DNA of 40,033 bases from a candidate division WWE3 bacterium GW2011_GWC2_41_23 (GTDB taxonomy: Bacteria; Patescibacteriota; WWE3; UBA101185; UBA10185). The stretch covers positions 1 through 40,033 of the forward strand of contig LCBB01000010.1 in NCBI GenBank assembly GCA_000996895.1, read 5' to 3'. This document shows, in pieces, positions 29,365 through 38,565 of the stretch (positions are counted from its first letter, which is position 1; every line of letters starts with the position of its first letter). The translations under genes and the position numbers were made by a program. The notes under the pieces were generated by a model that made no database searches, was not told where the DNA came from, and worked only from the letters and a program-made list of their open reading frames with translations.

Positions 29365-32300
29365 ATGGTCAAAAGTCAGTCCATTAAAAAAAATTCGCTC
29401 GCCCCTACGATTTTAGTCAGTGGCGGCGCAGGATTTATAGGCTCTCACCTTGTTGAGGCACTGCTTGCTAACGGAGCTAAGGTTCTGGTGGTAGACAATT
29501 TTAACACCGGAAAAGAAATTCACGTAAAACACCTCCTCTCAAACCCAAATTTTGCCCTTTTCAATGTTGATATAAATGAGGGACTTCCTCCTGAAATTGA
29601 GAGTGTGGACTATGTTTTTCATATGGCGGGACTCGAAGATTATATGTATAGCAAAGATAATCCGACGCTGGACTCCCTTCTAACAAACTCATTGGGAACG
29701 AAAACACTTTTGGATCTGGTACGGCGCTCGGAGGCTAAATTCGTTCTCATTTCCACAATCGATGTTTATCAGGGAAGAATGTCTCAGGACGAACTGGCTA
29801 AGTACTTCGGACTTACAAAACCTGAGGAGAATAAATTCAGTTTGATTGAAGCAAAAAGATTTGCTGAAGCAGTAGTTTGGGAATATTTCAAAAAGTACGA
29901 TTTAGATGTTCGCATCGTAAGACTACCTGAAGTTTATGGTCCCCGGATGAGCTTTGATTCGAGCGGAGTTATGGGACTCTACATAAGAACGCTTATCGAG
30001 AATAAGGACATCGAAGTTCAGAATGACGGAATAGAAAAAGAATATTATCTTTACGTTTCTGATGCGGTCAGCGGAATTTTGAGATCGATGTTTAATCAGG
30101 AAACAAAGGGGAATATTTATTCTCTGGTTCCCGAATCTGCCATAACCCAACTTGAACTTGCCTACCTTCTCAGAAGTGTGGCCGACGGTAACCTCCAGAT
30201 TACTTTCAAACAGTCAGGTGTTTCTATGCCTTTCCGCGGTCCGGTACCCGAGACGTTTAATCTGAAGGATTTATCATGGAAACCCCGCATTAGCCTGAAG
30301 TCCGGCGTTATAGATACGTTAAAATTCTTCGGGTATTCGGTAAACCAGAATTCTTTCAAACCGACTAAGTATGTTGAAGAAAAAGCTATATCAAAAGGTA
30401 CCCAGACGACTACGGTAAGACCTCCGGAAACACCAAAGGTAAGTTCGATATATCCTACCAGCAGCGAAGATCTTTACACCAAAATGTATCCGGTGAAGGA
30501 CAAAGCCCCTCACAAAGGTTTTAATCTAAAATCTTTTTTCGGCAGACATAAGGATAGTAGGGTTGTAATAAACACATCAGCTCCGAAAAAACTGCCTTCT
30601 TTTTTGGGCAACTCAAAATTCTATGTAGCTGTTGCCCTTTTTGTTTCAGCCGTACTCGTATTTATTATTAACCCCATTTTTAGTCTTTACTCAAACGCCC
30701 GTTCTGGGGCCGGTGCTCTTCAAAACGTTGCCGCTGCAGGAGCGGCTTTCGATGTGGGCAGTTTATCAAAAAATACTATCCTCGCTTCCAAAAAATTCGA
30801 AGCAGCCAGGAAAAATCTTTCAAATCTTAAATGGGTTTTTTCATTCTCAGGAAAATCAGAGGAGTATATAAGTTACTTCCGTATGTTTTCTTCTTTGCAA
30901 AATTTTTCTGACTCCGTAGAGCATCTTTCGAAATCAGCCGAACCTTTGGAAGGGATGTGGGAAGTTCTACGGCCTGACACCCAAAATGTTTTAACACGCG
31001 AAACAGTGGATAATGCAAAACTTGAAATAGATTCTGCGCAAAAACTTCTTTACATTGCTCGGGCGGATTTTGGCGGGGTGAATCAAAAACATATTCCGGA
31101 AAAATACAGAAGTTATTTAACAAACTACGGTGATTATATGAACACCCTACAACAAAATCTTGATTTGACGTCAAAGATTATAGGCGAAACAGCTACGGTT
31201 TTAGGTGTCGACGAGGAGACTACTTATATCGTGTGGTTCCAAAATTCGAATGAAATAAGACCGACCGGAGGGTTCATCGGTTCATACGGTCTACTCACTT
31301 TCAACAAGGGTAAATTAAAAGATTTGAAAATTGATGATATCTACAATCCTGACGGTCAGATTTTGTTGAGAAACATAAAGACGACTCCGCCGGAGGTAAT
31401 TTTAAAGTATCTGGAAGAAGACAGACTCTACCTCAGGAATTCTAATTGGGATCCCGATTTTCCAAAAGCGGCAGGTGTTTTTAACGATCTCTTTTACAAA
31501 ATCGACGGACAACGTGTAGACGGATATATAGCTGTTGACCTTAAATTTGTTGAAGGGATATTGAAGGCGACAGGTCCGGTGTTTTTAGCTGCCTACAACG
31601 AGGAGATCAACGCCGAAAATCTTTATGAAAGAACGCAATATCATAGTGATTTCAACTACATTAACGGGTCTGACCAAAAAAGGTCTTTTTTGACAATATT
31701 GGGAAGCAAATTATTGGAAAAAATGTTTTCTCTGCCCAAAGATAAACTACCGAGCCTGCTTGCCGAAACAGAGAAATCTTTAGACGAAAAACACTTGCTG
31801 ATAAGTCTTAACGACGGTGCTTTGAATGAGGTGTTAAAAGAAAAGAATTGGAGCGGACAAGTGGTGCCCGTTGAAGGTGATTATCTTTATGTCGTCAATT
31901 CTAATTTGGGGGGAACAAAAGCTAATTATTTTGTAAAAAATAATGTCGACTACGAAATAAGTTCAATGACCCGGGACGGAGTTTTGAGAGCTAATTTAAA
32001 GCTGACTTACACACATACGGGGGAGTCTATGGCGTGGCCGGGGGGTCCTTATAAAGATCATGTCAGGGTTCTTGTCCAGAAGGGGGCTAAGCTTACCGGA
32101 GCTGAATTTATTGGTGCTGCAGGAAAAACTGTAGACGTGTTTAAAGATATAGGTGTGGGACGCCCGAATGGGTACGATGTTTTTAGTTACGATATTGTGG
32201 TTAATCCTAAAGAAGCCGTTTCCCTGGTTCTTAAATACGACCTTGCTGAGAATCTCAATGTAACTAAAGATAAGTCGTCGTATAGTTTATATGTCCAGAA

Positions 32301-32460
32301 ACAGCCTGGAACCGATGCAGACCCGTTTAATTTCACTTTCGTTCCTCCGTTTGGCACCGAAATAGTAAAAGCCAGCAAAGAATTAGATATTTTAAACAAC
32401 ATGATTACAAACACGTTAGGTCTTCGGAGAGATGTAAATTACTTTATAGAGCTTCGCTGA
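29365..32460 (+). CDS. SDR epimerase-like domain fused to a DUF4012 surface domain
   Basis: This 1031-aa fusion begins with an NAD(P)-binding SDR (about 1-325) with SGGAGFIGSHLVEAL near the N-terminus. The catalytic YxxxK region is altered: SLIEAKRFAE has Leu where Tyr belongs, so it may be non-catalytic. A Pro/Thr/Ser-rich linker (about 330-415) leads to one membrane helix (about 420-440). The C-terminal half is DUF4012, with WFQNSNEIRPTGGFIGSYG near residue 625. DUF4012 is thought to be extracytoplasmic and its role is unknown. The fusion would be a membrane protein with a cytoplasmic SDR sensor or scaffold. The gene stop TGA forms part of the prgI promoter. Confidence 0.88.
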   Translation: MVKSQSIKKNSLAPTILVSGGAGFIGSHLVEALLANGAKVLVVDNFNTGKEIHVKHLLSNPNFALFNVDINEGLPPEIESVDYVFHMAGLEDYMYSKDNPTLDSLLTNSLGTKTLLDLVRRSEAKFVLISTIDVYQGRMSQDELAKYFGLTKPEENKFSLIEAKRFAEAVVWEYFKKYDLDVRIVRLPEVYGPRMSFDSSGVMGLYIRTLIENKDIEVQNDGIEKEYYLYVSDAVSGILRSMFNQETKGNIYSLVPESAITQLELAYLLRSVADGNLQITFKQSGVSMPFRGPVPETFNLKDLSWKPRISLKSGVIDTLKFFGYSVNQNSFKPTKYVEEKAISKGTQTTTVRPPETPKVSSIYPTSSEDLYTKMYPVKDKAPHKGFNLKSFFGRHKDSRVVINTSAPKKLPSFLGNSKFYVAVALFVSAVLVFIINPIFSLYSNARSGAGALQNVAAAGAAFDVGSLSKNTILASKKFEAARKNLSNLKWVFSFSGKSEEYISYFRMFSSLQNFSDSVEHLSKSAEPLEGMWEVLRPDTQNVLTRETVDNAKLEIDSAQKLLYIARADFGGVNQKHIPEKYRSYLTNYGDYMNTLQQNLDLTSKIIGETATVLGVDEETTYIVWFQNSNEIRPTGGFIGSYGLLTFNKGKLKDLKIDDIYNPDGQILLRNIKTTPPEVILKYLEEDRLYLRNSNWDPDFPKAAGVFNDLFYKIDGQRVDGYIAVDLKFVEGILKATGPVFLAAYNEEINAENLYERTQYHSDFNYINGSDQKRSFLTILGSKLLEKMFSLPKDKLPSLLAETEKSLDEKHLLISLNDGALNEVLKEKNWSGQVVPVEGDYLYVVNSNLGGTKANYFVKNNVDYEISSMTRDGVLRANLKLTYTHTGESMAWPGGPYKDHVRVLVQKGAKLTGAEFIGAAGKTVDVFKDIGVGRPNGYDVFSYDIVVNPKEAVSLVLKYDLAENLNVTKDKSSYSLYVQKQPGTDADPFNFTFVPPFGTEIVKASKELDILNNMITNTLGLRRDVNYFIELR

Positions 32461-32466
32461 TATAAT
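32458..32466 (+). promoter_or_regulatory. Extended -10 promoter, leaderless (PrgI-type gene)
   Basis: TGATATAAT, with consensus TATAAT at 32461-32466, is followed by 8 nt and then ATG 32475. The TGA is the stop codon of the preceding gene. Confidence 0.65.
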
Positions 32467-32474
32467 AAACACAA

Positions 32475-34151
32475 ATGGCACTAGCAGATATGCCCCAGTC
32501 AAATAAACAGCACGCTGTTCCTCAGAACGTCATGAGTGTGGACTTTAAACTAATTGGTGACCTAACGATGAGACAGTTTGCTTATGTTTTTATTGCCGGG
32601 ATATTAGCTTATCTTTCGTACGTTTTTTTCATAGGCATTTTCCGTTGGCCGCTTGTATTCTTCATCGCCTTCATGGGTATAGGTTTTGCTTTTATTCCTG
32701 TTCAGGAGAGAGGGATGGATGAGTGGATTGTAAATTTCTTCAGGGCAATGAATATGCCGACTCAGCGTATTTGGAAAAAGGAACCCACGATACCTTCGGC
32801 GTTTATGTACGATGATCTTGCTACTCTGAAACAGGAACTTATTACTCTCGCTCCTACCTCCAGTAGAAGAAAACTCGAGGAGTACCTTAGGTATCAAACT
32901 GATGTTGAGGAAGTGGACCCTCTCGATATTCCGGAAAAAGAGTACGCCCAAAAAGTTAGGGATGCTTTTCCTGCGTATAAGAAAAAAAGCAGTACCGGGG
33001 CAACGGCCTTTTCACGTTCTTCATACGGCGCACAAGCCGTGGGTGTTCAACCCGCATCGGTTAGTGTTGCCGAGCTTACTACCCCGGCAGTTGTTGGCCT
33101 ACAACCCGCACAGGAAGAGGGAATTTTGGTTGAAACGCCTCAGGTAGGTGCTGTTCCGGTCGGAAAAGAGGAGATTAAAGATCAAAGCGTACTTCAAAAA
33201 CGAAAAGACGCGGGTCTGTTCCATCTATTCAGAGCAAAAGAAGCTCAAAAAGCACGTGACGAGGTGAGGGCGAGGAGAACTTCAGGAGAAATGACCGCTA
33301 CGGCATCCCAAGGCGCCTTGTCCGGATCAGTTTCATTAAGTCCTATGACTCCCGATATGCATTCAGGTAGAAGATTTATTAATCTACTTCCGTCCCAAGG
33401 AGAACTAATATTACCTATAAGAGGTGAGAGGGTTCTCCGTACTACAGAGGAGATATCGGTAGAGGAGAGTATAAATGATAAGGCGTTAAAACTTCAATCT
33501 TTGTTAAGGAAAATCAAAGATGAAGAAGGTATTAAATCCTCTAAACCCAGCGTTATACCTGTACCGGTAGTTCAGAAGAAAGAACAGGAAGCTCAGGAAG
33601 TTCACGACGAGGCGAAAGATGTGGTGGAAAAGCTTAAGACCCAAAGTGGCGAGCTCACCGACGAAATAACAAGGCTTAAAAAGAATATACAGACCACGCA
33701 TGCTCCTGGGGCGGCCTCTGAAACCCAGACAAGATTACTCAAGGATCTGGAAACTAAACAGCAGACTGTTGAGGAAAATTATAAGGTGCTTAGTCAGGGT
33801 ATCCGGAGTTTAAAAGCACCCGCATCCGGAGGTATCTCCGAGAGCTCGAGCTTAAATGTGGACAGCTATCCGCTCGGTAACGTAGAACCCAATACTTTGC
33901 ACGGTGTGGTCAAGGGTGGCGACGGTAAAGTATTGACCGATGTTTTGTTGATAGTGAAGAATGACCGGGAAGAACCGGTGCGCGCACTAAAAACCGATAG
34001 TCTCGGAAGATTCGAGCTATTGTCAGCCCTAAGCAACGGCAAATACTCGATAGAGGTAAAGCCTGCTGATGAAATCAAATTGTCCTTTGAGAAAATTTCT
34101 GTAGAATTGAAAGGAGAGGTAGTACCTCCATTTGTAATATCCGGTAAATAA
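32475..34151 (+). CDS. PrgI-family protein with a long C-terminal extension
   Basis: This 558-aa protein has an N-terminal PrgI-like region: two membrane helices (about 35-75) in AYVFIAGILAYLSYVFFIG followed by QERGMDEWIVNFFRAM. This is the small VirB3-like inner-membrane component of type IV secretion systems. PrgI is usually only about 100-150 aa. The middle is low-complexity with coiled-coil (about 350-440). The C-terminus (about 475-558) is a carboxypeptidase-regulatory-like beta-sandwich (LHGVVKGGDGKVLTDVLLIV). It sits directly before the VirB4-type genes, 1 nt apart. Confidence 0.82.
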   Translation: MALADMPQSNKQHAVPQNVMSVDFKLIGDLTMRQFAYVFIAGILAYLSYVFFIGIFRWPLVFFIAFMGIGFAFIPVQERGMDEWIVNFFRAMNMPTQRIWKKEPTIPSAFMYDDLATLKQELITLAPTSSRRKLEEYLRYQTDVEEVDPLDIPEKEYAQKVRDAFPAYKKKSSTGATAFSRSSYGAQAVGVQPASVSVAELTTPAVVGLQPAQEEGILVETPQVGAVPVGKEEIKDQSVLQKRKDAGLFHLFRAKEAQKARDEVRARRTSGEMTATASQGALSGSVSLSPMTPDMHSGRRFINLLPSQGELILPIRGERVLRTTEEISVEESINDKALKLQSLLRKIKDEEGIKSSKPSVIPVPVVQKKEQEAQEVHDEAKDVVEKLKTQSGELTDEITRLKKNIQTTHAPGAASETQTRLLKDLETKQQTVEENYKVLSQGIRSLKAPASGGISESSSLNVDSYPLGNVEPNTLHGVVKGGDGKVLTDVLLIVKNDREEPVRALKTDSLGRFELLSALSNGKYSIEVKPADEIKLSFEKISVELKGEVVPPFVISGK

Positions 34152-34152
34152 T

Positions 34153-34854
34153 ATGGCTGCTCAAACGTCACCTACAACTCAAGATCATTTGGACATTTAT
34201 GACGTAAAAGATAATCTTGTTCTTTTGAAAAACGGAGCTGTCTGTGCTGTTCTACAAACAACTGCAGTTAATTTTGACTTACTTTCTGAAATTGAGCAGG
34301 ACGCAATAATCGCCGCCTTTTCAATGTTACTTAATTCAATAACTTTTCCGGTACAGGTTGTTATACGATCAAGAAGACTGGATATTACGAAATATATTGA
34401 GAAAGTATACAGAGTGGAGACCCGTCTCAACGACCCCTTACTTAAGCACCAGGCACAGGCCTACAGGAAATTTGTACAGGATGTTATCAAGAAAAACGAT
34501 GTTTTGGATAAAAGATTTTATGTGGTGATACCTACAAGTGTAGCTGAACTTTCTCAGCCGGGTTCCGGCCCTTTTGACTGGGTTATGAAACTGACCGGCC
34601 AGCACAATAAAAGAGCGTCATTTAATGTCGACAAAGTTTTAAATGACGGAAGGATTGAACTCGCACCGAAAATAGACCACATAATAAAAGAATTTAACAG
34701 GCTGGGAATAAAAACCAAGCAGCTCATGACACAGGATTTAGTGGAGTTGTATTTTGATATCTATAACCCCACTACAAATCATGGGCAGAGGATTAGAACC
34801 GGAATAGATGATTACACGACGGCGATTGTAAATCCCGCCATCATAGAGGAATAA
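34153..34854 (+). CDS. VirB4/TraC N-terminal-domain-like protein
   Basis: This 233-aa soluble protein, with no membrane segments, lies between a PrgI gene and a VirB4-type ATPase. The first 120 residues (LVLLKNGAVCAVLQTTAVNFDLLSE, then ITFPVQVVIRSRRLDIT) resemble the N-terminal region of TraC/VirB4 proteins. No ATPase motifs are present. It may be a separated N-terminal part or an accessory partner of the following ATPase. It is translationally linked on both sides (1-nt gaps). Identity is inferred from context and similarity by eye. Confidence 0.6.
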   Translation: MAAQTSPTTQDHLDIYDVKDNLVLLKNGAVCAVLQTTAVNFDLLSEIEQDAIIAAFSMLLNSITFPVQVVIRSRRLDITKYIEKVYRVETRLNDPLLKHQAQAYRKFVQDVIKKNDVLDKRFYVVIPTSVAELSQPGSGPFDWVMKLTGQHNKRASFNVDKVLNDGRIELAPKIDHIIKEFNRLGIKTKQLMTQDLVELYFDIYNPTTNHGQRIRTGIDDYTTAIVNPAIIEE

Positions 34855-34855
34855 T

Positions 34856-36973
34856 ATGGGACTAAATCTTTTTACAATAGGAGCAAACAAACCACAGCCC
34901 AAGAAGCAGCAGCAGGGTAAGAAGGGAGAAAAAACTCCCGCACAGGTATTGGCTGAAGGGATGTTGAATGTAAGGGATATAATTGCTCCTTCCGCCATCG
35001 AGGTCGACTTCACATATCTGCGCATAGGCAATATGTACTTCAGAACCATATTTGTTTCTGGGTATCCAAGATTTGTCGGAGCAAATTGGCTGTCTCCTAT
35101 AATCAACTTCGAGCACACGCTGGATGTTTCGATGTTTTATTACCCCGTTAAATCCAAAGTTATTTTGGACGACTTGAGAAGAAAAATCACTGAACTAGAA
35201 GCTACAACTATGACCAATGTGGAGAAGGGTAAAATAATTGACCCTGTTGTTTCGGCGGCACTTGAAGATGCAAAAACTCTCCAGGAGCAACTTGTTAAAG
35301 GTGTAGAAAAATATTTCCAGTTTTCTTTCTACATCACTATGTCTGCCGAAACACCCGAAGAGCTTGAATCAATAACTTCGAAATTAGAAAGTACTTTGGG
35401 AGCATTACTACTCATTTCAAAAGTTGCTTCGCTCCAAATGGAGGACGCCTTCCAATCCTCAATCCCAACCGGATTAGACAAAATGTTAATCACGAGGAAT
35501 ATGGATACAACAAGTCTTGCCACTACTTTCCCGTTTACTTCCTCAGACCTGACAATGGAAGAAGGAATTATGTACGGGATTAACAGGCACAACGGATCGC
35601 TTGTTATATTTGACAGATTCTCGCTTGAAAACGCCAACTCGGTTGTCTTTGCAAAATCAGGTTCAGGAAAATCTTACTTCGTAAAACTTGAAGCTTTAAG
35701 ATTATTAGTATTCGGTGCAGAAGTTATGATCATCGATCCTGAAGAAGAGTACAGAACGTTGTGCGAAGCAGTGGGTGGTAACTATATAGACTTCTCAGCT
35801 AACTCCTCACATAAAATAAATCCGTTCGATTTATCAGGCGTAGCGGTTGAAGGAGAAAACGAACTCGGTCAAAAATTAATTGGTCTAATAACTTTACTTA
35901 AATTAATGCTCGGGGGTTTAACTGCATCCGAAGAGGCAATTTTAGACAGGGCGTTAATCGAAACATACAGAATCAAAGGTATTACTACTGATCCGGACAC
36001 TCAGTCAGGTATCGAGCCTCCGGTTATGGAAGATCTTTACAAAGTTTTAATGGGAGCTTCCGAACCCGAAGCTAAAGGAATGGCAGAGAGACTTGAGAGA
36101 TTTATTAAAGGGTCGATGACCGGTATTTTCGATTCCCAGTCAAACATAAATCTCGATAGTAAAATGACGGTTTTTTCTACGAAAAATCTTGAAGAGGCCT
36201 TAAGACCAATTGCCTTTTACTTAATTCTTGATTTCGTTTGGACCAGAATAAGACGCGATTTGAAGAAAAGAATTCTAATCGTGGAGGAGGCTTGGTACTT
36301 GTTACAAAACGAGGACAGCGCTAGATTTATCTACAGTATAGCGAAAAGAGCCAGAAAATATTATTTGGGGCTCACAACAATTTCTCAGGATGTCGACGAC
36401 TTTTTATCTTCGGAATATGGAAAGGCAATTGTTACAAACTCGTCTATTCAAATTCTTTTGAAACAGCACCCCGCAGGAATTGATAAAGTTGCGGAGACAT
36501 TCTATTTGTCGGAAGGTGAAAAAAGATTGTTACTTGCCGCTGCAGTTGGGGAAGGACTGTTCTTCGCCGGTGCTAATCACGTGGCAATAAAAGTAATGGC
36601 ATCTGAAGCTGAACACAAACTTATTACTACAAATCCGGAAGAACTGCTAAAGCTTCGGGAACAGGGGTTGATAAAACCGTTGGGTTCTAATAGCCCCAGC
36701 ACGACACCGGCGATACCCCCTATACAAAAACCATATGAGCCGATCGGGCAGACTCCTAAACAGGACACCTCCACTATTACGGACACCGCTACCTCGTTAC
36801 AAAGCCCGGTGGAGAATAAACCTCAGGAAAACAGGGTAGAGCAATCTGCGCCCCCGAAGGAACCTTCATCCGAAGATATATTGAGATCTGTGGAGTCGCT
36901 TTCTAAAGATCAGGGGACAATTAATCTTGGGAACACTCCGTCACAGTTCGGTTCTGCTGCCCCAATGGAATAA
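34856..36973 (+). CDS. VirB4/TraC-type secretion ATPase
   Basis: This 705-aa protein has an N-terminal VirB4-like domain. The C-terminal HerA/FtsK-like ATPase contains Walker A AKSGSGKSYF (about 267-274), MIIDPEEEY, Walker B ILIVEEAWYLL (about 471-481) and a later SQDVDDF. It would power a type IV secretion or pilus-type machine at the inner membrane. The last roughly 100 residues are Pro/Ser/Gln-rich low complexity. It closes the operon and converges with dnaN, 24 bp away. No VirB6, VirB8 or VirB10 genes, relaxase or pilin were recognised in this window. Confidence 0.9.
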   Translation: MGLNLFTIGANKPQPKKQQQGKKGEKTPAQVLAEGMLNVRDIIAPSAIEVDFTYLRIGNMYFRTIFVSGYPRFVGANWLSPIINFEHTLDVSMFYYPVKSKVILDDLRRKITELEATTMTNVEKGKIIDPVVSAALEDAKTLQEQLVKGVEKYFQFSFYITMSAETPEELESITSKLESTLGALLLISKVASLQMEDAFQSSIPTGLDKMLITRNMDTTSLATTFPFTSSDLTMEEGIMYGINRHNGSLVIFDRFSLENANSVVFAKSGSGKSYFVKLEALRLLVFGAEVMIIDPEEEYRTLCEAVGGNYIDFSANSSHKINPFDLSGVAVEGENELGQKLIGLITLLKLMLGGLTASEEAILDRALIETYRIKGITTDPDTQSGIEPPVMEDLYKVLMGASEPEAKGMAERLERFIKGSMTGIFDSQSNINLDSKMTVFSTKNLEEALRPIAFYLILDFVWTRIRRDLKKRILIVEEAWYLLQNEDSARFIYSIAKRARKYYLGLTTISQDVDDFLSSEYGKAIVTNSSIQILLKQHPAGIDKVAETFYLSEGEKRLLLAAAVGEGLFFAGANHVAIKVMASEAEHKLITTNPEELLKLREQGLIKPLGSNSPSTTPAIPPIQKPYEPIGQTPKQDTSTITDTATSLQSPVENKPQENRVEQSAPPKEPSSEDILRSVESLSKDQGTINLGNTPSQFGSAAPME

Positions 36974-36997
36974 CCCCTAATTTTAAGTCCGGGATTT

Positions 36998-38110
36998 CTA
37001 TAACTGAATCGGCATAATAATATGCAAGAAATCTTCCGTAGCGTCTGTTTTGAAAATACACGCAGTGCTGTTGGAACTTGCTTCCATATGTATCTTTTCG
37101 CCTTTTATGTTATTTAGAAAATCAAGAAGATACTTCGAGCTGAAGGCAATTTCTAACATTTCCCCCTCGGTTTCGGCGGGAATTTCACTTTCGTGGGTTC
37201 CGGTCTCGTTATTCAAAGAAGAAATTTTTATTAATCCTTCCGGATCTACGCGTAACTTAATAGTGTTATTCGTTCCCTCCTTTACAAAAACCGTAGTTAA
37301 TCTCACTGCTTCTAAAAATTCTCCCGAATTAAAAACTGCTTTTACGGTGGCAATTGAAGGAATTATTTTTTTATAGTCCGGGTATTGTCCGTCAATAATT
37401 CTTGTCGCAATAGTTGTATCTTCGGAAGAGAAGAGCGCGAGATTTTCATTTTCGCTCAGAACCATTTTCAAAGGTGTTGCGGATGACGCGAATACTTTAC
37501 TGACTTCTGCCAATGTTTTTGCCGGAATTAATGCAGTAAACTTTTTCGCATCGGATTTTCCAACGTTAATAGACTTCTCAGAAAGCCTGAAACCATCAGT
37601 GGCTGCGAAATTCATAATTCCTTTTTCATATGTAACATAAACGCCCGTGAAAATCGGCCTGCTTTCGTCCATAGATGAAGCGAATGTGACCATCGATACC
37701 GCTTGCGCAAAAACTGCCGGGTCAAGTTCTAAGGAAGTTTCGTTTTTTGAAATGTTGGGAAGTTCGGGGTAGTCTTTTGCGTCGGTTCCGTTTAATTTTG
37801 ATTTTGTGTTGTCGGATTTCAAATGAAGTATGTCGTTATCTACTTTAATCTCAATTGTTGAGGGGTGAAGATTGGCGACCAGCTCTTTCAATACTTTTGC
37901 CGGTACGGTGATGGCGCCTTCTTTATCAATTGAAGCGTTAACGTAAGTGGTAATTGCCGTTTCAAGATTTGTAGCGGCGAGTTTTAAACGTCCGTTCTCG
38001 GTTGAGATGAGTACGTTGGATAGGATGGGTAAAGAACCTTTCGCAGGAACAGCTCTCGTTATGATTTGAAGGCCTTTATTTAAGTTTTCCTGTAGGCAAG
38101 AGAATTTCAT
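36998..38110 (-). CDS. dnaN: DNA polymerase III sliding clamp (beta)
   Basis: The 370-aa beta clamp tethers the replicative polymerase to DNA. Its three-domain structure is intact, with MKFSCLQENLNKGLQIITRAV at the N-terminus and a C-terminal FLHIIMPIQL close to the canonical ending. The gene lies 2 nt after khpB on the same strand, downstream of the rpmH-rnpA-yidC cluster. In most bacteria dnaN follows dnaA instead. Here it is at the distal end of the cluster running away from the presumed origin. Confidence 0.96.
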   Translation of the reverse strand: MKFSCLQENLNKGLQIITRAVPAKGSLPILSNVLISTENGRLKLAATNLETAITTYVNASIDKEGAITVPAKVLKELVANLHPSTIEIKVDNDILHLKSDNTKSKLNGTDAKDYPELPNISKNETSLELDPAVFAQAVSMVTFASSMDESRPIFTGVYVTYEKGIMNFAATDGFRLSEKSINVGKSDAKKFTALIPAKTLAEVSKVFASSATPLKMVLSENENLALFSSEDTTIATRIIDGQYPDYKKIIPSIATVKAVFNSGEFLEAVRLTTVFVKEGTNNTIKLRVDPEGLIKISSLNNETGTHESEIPAETEGEMLEIAFSSKYLLDFLNNIKGEKIHMEASSNSTACIFKTDATEDFLHIIMPIQL

Positions 38111-38112
38111 TT

Positions 38113-38565
38113 TTATCTTTTGGGTTTTAATGTAACCCTTCGTTCACGTCCTTCACCGACGCTTTCCGAAACGACGTCATCGTATTCGGCGACAAACATG
38201 TGGATTTGTCTTCTTTCCCATGGGTCCATAGGAGGAAGTTCAACGTCTTTTTGAAAGAAGCGGACTCTGTCGATATAGCTTTTTGCCATGTTTTGTATTT
38301 TTTCAGCGCGCTGGTCTTTGTATCCGTTTATGTCTATCAGGACCGTAACCTGCTCTCCGGCCTGTCTGAGAATAGTAAGGTGAAGAATGCTTTGTAGAGC
38401 ATCCAAAGACTGGCCTTGGTGACCGATCAAAAAATTCAGGTTGTTACCTTGGATTTTTACTTCAAAAACTCCGTCGTCCTTACCGTTAATTTCATAGTTG
38501 GGATTTATTTTCATAAATCCGAAAATATTGTCCAAGGTATTTTTTATTACTTCTATAATGTTCAT
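38113..38565 (-). CDS. KhpB/Jag-type KH-R3H RNA-binding protein
   Basis: This 150-aa protein has a KH domain (FLIGHQGQSLDALQSILHL) followed by an R3H domain (PPMDPWERRQIHMFVAEYDDVVSESVGEG). KhpB/Jag binds RNA and is usually encoded next to yidC. The N-terminal Jag_N domain found in many homologues is absent, so this is a short form. It overlaps yidC by 4 nt and dnaN follows it. Confidence 0.92.
   Translation of the reverse strand: MNIIEVIKNTLDNIFGFMKINPNYEINGKDDGVFEVKIQGNNLNFLIGHQGQSLDALQSILHLTILRQAGEQVTVLIDINGYKDQRAEKIQNMAKSYIDRVRFFQKDVELPPMDPWERRQIHMFVAEYDDVVSESVGEGRERRVTLKPKR

Noticed and set aside
32475-36973. Integrated conjugative element
   Set aside because: Only PrgI and VirB4-type genes are present, next to core origin genes, with no relaxase, coupling protein or direct repeats.
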